From NCBI GenBank assembly GCA_016778805.1, contig JADHOX010000007.1, positions 1-40,860 of the forward strand: 40,860 nt of DNA, written 5' to 3'. This stretch comes from Rickettsiales bacterium. Its GTDB lineage: Bacteria > Pseudomonadota > Alphaproteobacteria > Rickettsiales > JABIRX01. Under the pieces are notes generated by a model. The model searched no databases and had not been told where the DNA came from. It saw only the letters and a program-made list of their open reading frames with translations. The position numbers and the translations under genes were made by a program. Of the stretch, positions 35,520 through 40,860 are shown piece after piece (position 1 is the stretch's first letter; the number at the start of each line of letters is the position of its first letter).

Positions 35520-37040
35520 CTAACGCTCTGGACTACCTTTCTCATCTTTTGCGTTATTTATTAAATTAACGAATGAATTATTTACTAACAATTCATTTGA
35601 TCTATTATTTGAAGGTAATGTATCATCAGGATCATAATATAAATCATCCTCATCAACCTCTTCAGTATGAATCAAATTATTATGTGCATATCGATTCAAA
35701 CGTAAATCATCCTCTTTAACCTCTTCCTTTTCAGTCAAATTATTATGTTCATCAGGATCATAATATAAATCATCCTCATCAACCTCTTCAGTATGAATCA
35801 AATTATTATGTTCATCAGGATCATAATATAAATCATCCTCATTAACCTCTTCAGTATGAATCAAATTATTATGTTCATTTCGATCATAATATAAATCACC
35901 CTCATTAACCTCTTCAGTATGAATCAAATTATTATGTTCATTTGGATCATAATACAAATCATCCTCTTTAACCTCTTCCTTTTCAGTCAAATTATGCTGT
36001 TCAGCAGTAGTCATCTTCCATGTTTCATCGTTACCTACAACAAAACTTTTTGTATAGTTCTGTGATTCTAATAAAATAGCACTATGAAGAGCTACCCCCT
36101 TCAAATCATTAAGGCTACGTATAGATTTTTTAAATGCTTCATAAGGAGTAGCACCAGCTTCTACCAGGTTGAGCGCATTGCTAAAAGCTTCAAATCTATT
36201 TTCTGAAACTGCTATTAAAGAATTTTCAAGAATAACATGACTTAAAAAACTTTGAAACTTTGTCTGAAAAACATTTATAAAACTATTATTAACAATTGTT
36301 TTTTTTTGCTTAAGCCAATCTAACTTAACTCCTGTCATCAGATCTTCATTTTTACTAAATAAATCAAAACAAAACTCTAAATTTTCATTAGATAACAAAC
36401 GCTCAGATTCTTCTAATTTACCCATAGATATTGCTTTATTTTTGAAATCTCCTATTGTTTTAGTTATAGTTGATGAACATGTTAGACCAAATTCAAGATT
36501 CGTGTTTTCTAACTGCCCCTGTCCCAAAACAACGTCAAAATCTCTATAAACTAAGCCATTTGCAGAGGTTTTTCCTGATATTTTATGCAGAACATCAGAA
36601 TAATACAATAAAGCCAACCTTGAGTAATCTACTAGATCACCGATACCTTTAGTTGTACCTTTTTGATTTCCATGCGCAAGAAAGCTATCACATAAATTAG
36701 CTACTCTTTTTTTAACCATTTTAGAGATGTCTGTATCTTCTAATTCCTTTTCAAAGTCATCATAATCAATTACAAAAAGATTAGGTTTTCCTTCGGCAAG
36801 ATCTTGCATTTGAAGCTTTTGTGCTTCAGTTAACATTCTCCCCATATAAACAAAATAAAGCGGAGTGTTAGTAGCTTCAAGCTTTTCATACTCTTCATAT
36901 AATCGAGCTATATAATCTATTCGACTATTAGAAGGCAATACAGGAATATCTGGAGCTAAATCATTACCATTGGTAAACCACATAAATAAATGTGGAGTTT
37001 CTTTCTTTAAACTTTTATTTGAATCTGATGTTGAGCGCAT
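35520..37040 (-). CDS. Putative toxin-like glycosyltransferase with acidic tandem-repeat tail (candidate secreted effector)
   Basis: 506 residues without signal peptide or membrane segment. The N-terminal part resembles the GT-A core shared by clostridial TcdA/TcdB-type and related DXD glycosyltransferases. It has an early aromatic strand LFMWF (Trp21, cf. the Trp that stacks on UDP). It has VDYSRLALLYY (Asp138, Arg141, cf. SDLLRLALLYKYGG). Then GLVYRDFDVVLG contains the DXD motif Asp167-Phe-Asp169 (cf. GIYLDTDV). An insertion of about 14 residues separates the last two motifs. Residues 190-345 are helical and unassigned. Residues 355-473 are six copies of an acidic 21-residue unit built around EDDLYYDP and HNNLIHT. 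Such a layout suggests a host-directed effector. Enzyme class is inferred from motifs only. Confidence 0.65.
   Translation of the reverse strand: MRSTSDSNKSLKKETPHLFMWFTNGNDLAPDIPVLPSNSRIDYIARLYEEYEKLEATNTPLYFVYMGRMLTEAQKLQMQDLAEGKPNLFVIDYDDFEKELEDTDISKMVKKRVANLCDSFLAHGNQKGTTKGIGDLVDYSRLALLYYSDVLHKISGKTSANGLVYRDFDVVLGQGQLENTNLEFGLTCSSTITKTIGDFKNKAISMGKLEESERLLSNENLEFCFDLFSKNEDLMTGVKLDWLKQKKTIVNNSFINVFQTKFQSFLSHVILENSLIAVSENRFEAFSNALNLVEAGATPYEAFKKSIRSLNDLKGVALHSAILLESQNYTKSFVVGNDETWKMTTAEQHNLTEKEEVKEDDLYYDPNEHNNLIHTEEVNEGDLYYDRNEHNNLIHTEEVNEDDLYYDPDEHNNLIHTEEVDEDDLYYDPDEHNNLTEKEEVKEDDLRLNRYAHNNLIHTEEVDEDDLYYDPDDTLPSNNRSNELLVNNSFVNLINNAKDEKGSPER
35622..35978. repeat. 63-bp tandem repeat, six units, within the glycosyltransferase-like gene
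   Basis: Units on the minus strand begin at 35978, 35915, 35852, 35789, 35726 and 35663; the last is partial. Each encodes 21 residues starting EEV and containing DDL, usually followed by YYD. Units 2-4 are almost identical in DNA. Unit 5 has diverged (DDLRLNRYAHNN). Two linker variants, IHT and TEK, alternate between units. In-frame, so expansions would keep the protein intact. Confidence 0.92.
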
Positions 37041-37153
37041 ATCTAACCTATGTTTTATTAATTTTATTTTAACATAATTTTAATGTGAAATCACGAATAC
37101 TTGCAAATTAGCTAAAATTAGGCAAATTTAAGCATATAATTTTCAAATATTTA

Positions 37154-39307
37154 ATGCCAAATTTTACTAAAACAATATATCAAATTATTCCAGCTACTAA
37201 AATGGATAAAGCTTTTGATTATCTTGGAATTGAACAAGAGCTTCAAATTGGTGATGTTGTAGAAATTGAGTTTGGCAGGCAGAAAATTTTAGGCGTTATT
37301 ATTGGCATTAAGGATAATTCTAATTTTAAAAAACTAAAACCAATTATTCGAAATCTCTCCAGCTATAATATATCAAAACCATTAATAGAATTTCTTAACT
37401 TCTTTAGCAAATATAACATTGCCTCAATAGGCATGGTTTATAAAATTGTGATCAATAATTTTGCTGAGATTAAACAAACGGTTACAACTATTTCAATCGC
37501 TCAAAAACCAGACAAAATCTCATCCAAAAGACAAATAATCTTAGAATACCTATCTGATAAACAATCAGAAAATTTAACAAAAATAATTAATGATACTGGA
37601 CTTAAGAGAAGCTACATAAAAGAGCAAATAAAAAATGGTTTTTTAAAAGAAGCAAATGTCGTTATTGATTATAATTATGAAAAACAAATTTTTAATTTTA
37701 CACCACCAAAACTTTCAAATGCTCAAATTGGCTCTTTGTCAGAACTAAAACAAATCTTTCAAACTAGGAAAACTAATATCGCAGTATTAAATGGGGTAAC
37801 TGGATCTGGAAAAACTGAAATATATTTAGAGTATATAAGGTCAAAACTCAATAATAATGGTCAAATTGTTATTCTAGTACCTGAAATTATCTTAACTAAG
37901 CAATTACATGAAAAGATAAAAAATAGATTTAATATTGATGTACCGATTTGGCATTCATTAACTTCAAAAAAACAAAAAGAGAAAATAATCAGCGGTATAA
38001 ACTCTGGAAATATAAGGCTTCTAATCGGGACGAGATCAGCTCTTATGCTCCCTTTTAAAAAGCTTGATCTAATTGTCATTGATGAAGAGCATGATACTTC
38101 TTACAAGCAGGAAGAAATCGTTGTTTATCATGCAAGAGATATGGCAGTGGCAAGAGCTAAATTTGAAGATGCTGAAGTTATCTTAGCATCAGCAACTCCA
38201 TCACTTGAAAGCCTAGTAAATTGTGATCTTGGTAAATATCATAGAATTGATCTAGAAACTAGATTCAATGAAAGTGAAATGCCTAAAATAAATTTAATTG
38301 ATATGACTGAAGAGCAATTAGAGCCAAATCACTTTATTTCAAAAGCAGCTATTAAAGCCATCTCATTAACTTTAGAGAAAGGCGAGCAATCTTTGATATA
38401 TTTAAATCGACGTGGATTTGCACCAATAAAAATCTGTAATGGCTGTGGTTACAAATTTGAATGTCCAAATTGTTCAATTTATTTAGTAGAACACCGTAAA
38501 ACTAAAAAACTTAATTGCCATCATTGTGAATATTCAATTCCTATTCCAACAGATTGTCCCAAATGTCATCATAATGATTTAATTGCTTTTGGACCAGGAA
38601 TTGAAAGAATTCATGAAGAAATTAGCCAAATATTCCCTAACAAAAAATCAGTTATAATTTCAGCAGAAACAAATGAAAAAGAATTTGCCGAAATCATCGA
38701 TCAAATGCAGCAAAAACAAATTGATATAATAATAGGAACACAAATTATTGCTAAAGGTCATCACTTTCCCGAATTAACAAATGTAACAGTAATTGATGGT
38801 GATTTAAGCTCAAATGAGATCAATAATTTAAGATGTAGCGAGAAACTATACCAACTTTTAAATCAAATTGCTGGAAGAGCTGGAAGAGAATCAAAAAAAG
38901 GTGAAGTTTATATTCAAAGTTTTGATCCAAACCATCCTCTTCTTAAGGCCATTCAAAACTATGACTCAAATGGTTTAATTGAATTTGAAAAATCCCAACG
39001 TAAAAATTTTGATTTACCGCCATTTAGTAAATTTCTTGCTATAATAATTGCAAATCATAATGAAAATGAAGCTAAAGAAACGGCAAATTTCATAGCTTTT
39101 AATTTACCTAAATTTAAAGATATTTTAATATTAGGTCCAATTCCGGCACCGTTATATTTTTTGAGGGGAAAATATCGTTATAGAATTTTAATAAAATATA
39201 AAACTGGCAAAAACATTCAGCAGGTTATTAAAAACTTTTTTAACCAACATAAACTAAAATCCACAACTTCAATTAAAATTGATGTTGATCCTTATAACTT
39301 CTTCTAA
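37154..39307 (+). CDS. priA: Primosomal helicase PriA
   Basis: Restarts stalled replication forks and reloads DnaB. The 717 residues contain the N-terminal 3'-DNA-binding domain (DYLGIEQELQIGDVVEIEFG), Walker A NGVTGSGKTEIYLEYI, the DEEH box VIDEEHDTSYKQEE and LASATPSLES. The zinc-binding insert has eight cysteines (CNGCGYKFECPNC, CHHCEYSIPIPTDCPKC). Helicase motifs IIGTQIIAKGHHFPELTNV and QIAGRAGRESKKGEV follow. Start at ATG 37154, where a TATAAT lies about 13 bp upstream. Divergent from the repeat protein. Confidence 0.96.
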   Translation: MPNFTKTIYQIIPATKMDKAFDYLGIEQELQIGDVVEIEFGRQKILGVIIGIKDNSNFKKLKPIIRNLSSYNISKPLIEFLNFFSKYNIASIGMVYKIVINNFAEIKQTVTTISIAQKPDKISSKRQIILEYLSDKQSENLTKIINDTGLKRSYIKEQIKNGFLKEANVVIDYNYEKQIFNFTPPKLSNAQIGSLSELKQIFQTRKTNIAVLNGVTGSGKTEIYLEYIRSKLNNNGQIVILVPEIILTKQLHEKIKNRFNIDVPIWHSLTSKKQKEKIISGINSGNIRLLIGTRSALMLPFKKLDLIVIDEEHDTSYKQEEIVVYHARDMAVARAKFEDAEVILASATPSLESLVNCDLGKYHRIDLETRFNESEMPKINLIDMTEEQLEPNHFISKAAIKAISLTLEKGEQSLIYLNRRGFAPIKICNGCGYKFECPNCSIYLVEHRKTKKLNCHHCEYSIPIPTDCPKCHHNDLIAFGPGIERIHEEISQIFPNKKSVIISAETNEKEFAEIIDQMQQKQIDIIIGTQIIAKGHHFPELTNVTVIDGDLSSNEINNLRCSEKLYQLLNQIAGRAGRESKKGEVYIQSFDPNHPLLKAIQNYDSNGLIEFEKSQRKNFDLPPFSKFLAIIIANHNENEAKETANFIAFNLPKFKDILILGPIPAPLYFLRGKYRYRILIKYKTGKNIQQVIKNFFNQHKLKSTTSIKIDVDPYNFF

Positions 39308-39377
39308 AGTCTATTATAGATTTTATTTGCATGCTAAAGCTTTATAAGCTAAAAAGGACCAAAAAAATAAAATTGAT

Positions 39378-39938
39378 ATGTTCATACAAACCTTTGAAAC
39401 TCCAAATCCATCAACATTAAAATTTACTGCTGGCATGCAAATTATGAAAAAAGGCACAGCTGCATATGCAAAAGATGATGATTTATCTGACTCTCCTCTT
39501 GCTCAAAAGTTGTTTCAAATAGAACATATTCAGGGAATATTTTTCGGATCAGACTTTATTGCTATTACAAAATCTGAAGAACTCGAATGGGAAGTTTTAA
39601 AACCAGAAATCATTGCATGTGTAATGGATCATTTAGTTGCAGGACTTGAAGTAATAATAGATCGTAAACCAAATAACATCTCTAATGAAATCAATGAAGA
39701 TGATAGTGAAATTGTTAAACAAATTAAAGAATTATTAGAAGAAAGAGTTAGACCTGCTGTTGCAATGGATGGTGGTGATATTATTTTTCACAATTTCGAA
39801 GAAGGGGTTGTTTATCTTGAAATGCATGGAGCATGTTCTGGCTGCCCTAGTTCCACTGATACTTTAAAAGGTGGAATTGAAAATATGCTTAAGCATTATA
39901 TTCCAGAAGTTATTAGAGTTGAAGCAGTTGAAGCTTAA
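39378..39938 (+). CDS. NifU-like Fe-S cluster carrier (Nfu type)
   Basis: Delivers 4Fe-4S clusters to target enzymes. The 186 residues have the Nfu N-terminal domain (FIQTFETPNPSTLKFTAGMQ, GIFFGSDFIAITK) and the NifU C-terminal domain (RPAVAMDGGDIIFHNF). The cluster-binding CxxC is in GACSGCPSSTDTLKGGIE. This two-domain form is typical of alphaproteobacteria and mitochondria. It overlaps the start of nadB by about 11 nt. The Fe-S enzyme of the same pathway, quinolinate synthase NadA, could be a client, which would explain the pairing; nadA itself is not in view. Confidence 0.94.
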   Translation: MFIQTFETPNPSTLKFTAGMQIMKKGTAAYAKDDDLSDSPLAQKLFQIEHIQGIFFGSDFIAITKSEELEWEVLKPEIIACVMDHLVAGLEVIIDRKPNNISNEINEDDSEIVKQIKELLEERVRPAVAMDGGDIIFHNFEEGVVYLEMHGACSGCPSSTDTLKGGIENMLKHYIPEVIRVEAVEA

Positions 39939-40860
39939 AAAGCACTTACCTCAGGATCAAAAATATAATTTCGATTTTGTTATTATCGGCTCGGGAATTG
40001 CTGGGTTATCTCTTGCTTTGAAACTTGCAGATCATGGTAAAGTTGCTTTAATTTCGAAAACCAAAATTGATGAAAGTTCATCTCGTTATGCTCAAGGTGG
40101 AATAGCTGCTGCAATGCTACCTAAAGATTCAATTAAAGCTCATTATGAGGATACTTTAAAAGCTGGCTGTTATCATAACAAAAAATCTGCTGTTAAAATA
40201 CTTACACAAGAAGGTCCGGCAAGAGTTCGTGAGTTAATCGAGTATGGTATTAAATTTGATACAGGCGCTGATAATGAACTAGATTTCGGCCGCGAAGCTG
40301 CGCATAGCGAATCTAGAATCCTTCACCATAAAGATTATACAGGTTACGAAATTACCAAAAACCTTATAAAACTAGTAAAGCAAAATCCTAGAATTAGCAT
40401 TTTTGCTGAAATTTTCATTGCTAATTTAATAAAAGAAAATGATCAAATAATTGGCTGCTCTGGTTTTGATATAAGGCAAAATTATCATTTTATATCTAAA
40501 GCAACTATTTTATCAACAGGGGGAGTTGCGTCAATTTATCAATATTCTTCAAACCCTGAGATATCTACTGGAGATGGCATTGCTCTAGCTCTGAAAGCTG
40601 GTTGTAGATTAAAAGATATGGAGTTTATGCAATTTCATCCAACTGGATTTACTTATGCCGAAAATAAAATATTTCTAATATCTGAAGCTACAAGAGGCAG
40701 TGGTGCAAAATTGCTAAATCATAAATATGAAGAATTTATGCATAAATATCATAAGGATAAAGAACTTGCACCTCGTGATATTGTTGCACGTTCTATTTTC
40801 TTTGAATCAAATCAAGGTGAAGATCCTATTTATCTAAGTTTCGCTGAATTAAAACATAAT
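39928..40860 (+). CDS. nadB: L-aspartate oxidase, 3' part outside window
   Basis: Oxidises aspartate to iminoaspartate, the first step of de novo NAD synthesis. The frame runs open to the right edge, showing 311 residues. It has the FAD-binding FDFVIIGSGIAGLSLALKLA, SSRYAQGGIAAAM, the NadB-type GREAAHSESRILHHKDYTG, STGGVASIYQYSSNPEISTG, DGIALALKAGC and DMEFMQFHPTGF, and EATRGSGAKL. No ATG lies before the FAD motif; TTG 39928 is the likely start (TTG 39919 is an alternative), inside the end of the Nfu gene. The motifs favour NadB over the related succinate dehydrogenase flavoprotein. Truncation is due to the window. Confidence 0.93.
   Translation, partial: MKLKKHLPQDQKYNFDFVIIGSGIAGLSLALKLADHGKVALISKTKIDESSSRYAQGGIAAAMLPKDSIKAHYEDTLKAGCYHNKKSAVKILTQEGPARVRELIEYGIKFDTGADNELDFGREAAHSESRILHHKDYTGYEITKNLIKLVKQNPRISIFAEIFIANLIKENDQIIGCSGFDIRQNYHFISKATILSTGGVASIYQYSSNPEISTGDGIALALKAGCRLKDMEFMQFHPTGFTYAENKIFLISEATRGSGAKLLNHKYEEFMHKYHKDKELAPRDIVARSIFFESNQGEDPIYLSFAELKHN

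Noticed and set aside
35622-35978. Regularly spaced repeats that could suggest a CRISPR array
   Set aside because: The units are contiguous 63-bp copies with no unique spacers and form a continuous, in-frame protein repeat.

Overview
The window is an AT-rich, very gene-dense bacterial segment. Almost all of it is coding and no gene-free stretch reaches 300 bp. The gene content points to an alphaproteobacterium, most likely Rickettsiales. The main evidence is a virB8-virB9-virB10-virB11-virD4 cluster of the kind Rickettsiales carry, together with a DUF2610-like protein (a family I associate with Rickettsiales) and an ankyrin-like protein. Unlike well-known Rickettsia, this genome keeps biosynthetic genes: trpF-trpB-trpA, aroA, lysC and nadB. 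I infer a less reduced or deep-branching, host-associated member of the order (Deianiraea-like lineages come to mind). The sequence alone cannot fix the genus.

Layout. Positions 1-6047 (minus strand) hold a tight block aroA-cmk-rpsA-sppA-ihfB-coaBC, with coaBC cut by the left edge. A DUF445 membrane protein (plus strand) starts 14 bp from aroA and runs tail-to-tail into a pyruvate dehydrogenase operon, pdhA-pdhB-pdhC, whose last gene is an outer-membrane beta-barrel protein. dnaB (plus) is followed by a two-gene cassette of unknown function (12831-13768) behind a perfect sigma70-type promoter. The cassette faces the end of the type IV secretion operon (13814-19522, minus). Upstream of that operon on the same strand lie tsaB, tRNA-Phe, mreC, mreB and a DUF2610-like protein with a glutamine-rich repeat tail.

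From 23172 the plus strand carries dnaE and an HU gene that ends in a clear intrinsic terminator. Next come a degenerate secreted nuclease-fold protein, ubiG and a flavin reductase (minus), then lysC (plus), then a tightly overlapping miaA-lapA-trpF-trpB-trpA operon (minus). The right end holds a retropepsin-like/RimK fusion gene (plus), a putative glycosyltransferase with six acidic 21-residue tandem repeats (minus), priA, a NifU-like Fe-S scaffold and nadB (plus, cut by the right edge).

How the genes relate. Most of the window is housekeeping: translation, replication, cell shape, pyruvate oxidation, aromatic amino acid, NAD and ubiquinone synthesis. The host-interaction side is the secretion operon plus at least two candidate effector loci. 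One is the cassette abutting virD4. The other is the 506-residue protein at 35520-37040, which combines a clostridial-toxin-like glycosyltransferase core with an acidic, tyrosine-containing repeat tail. That protein is the most interesting object in the window.
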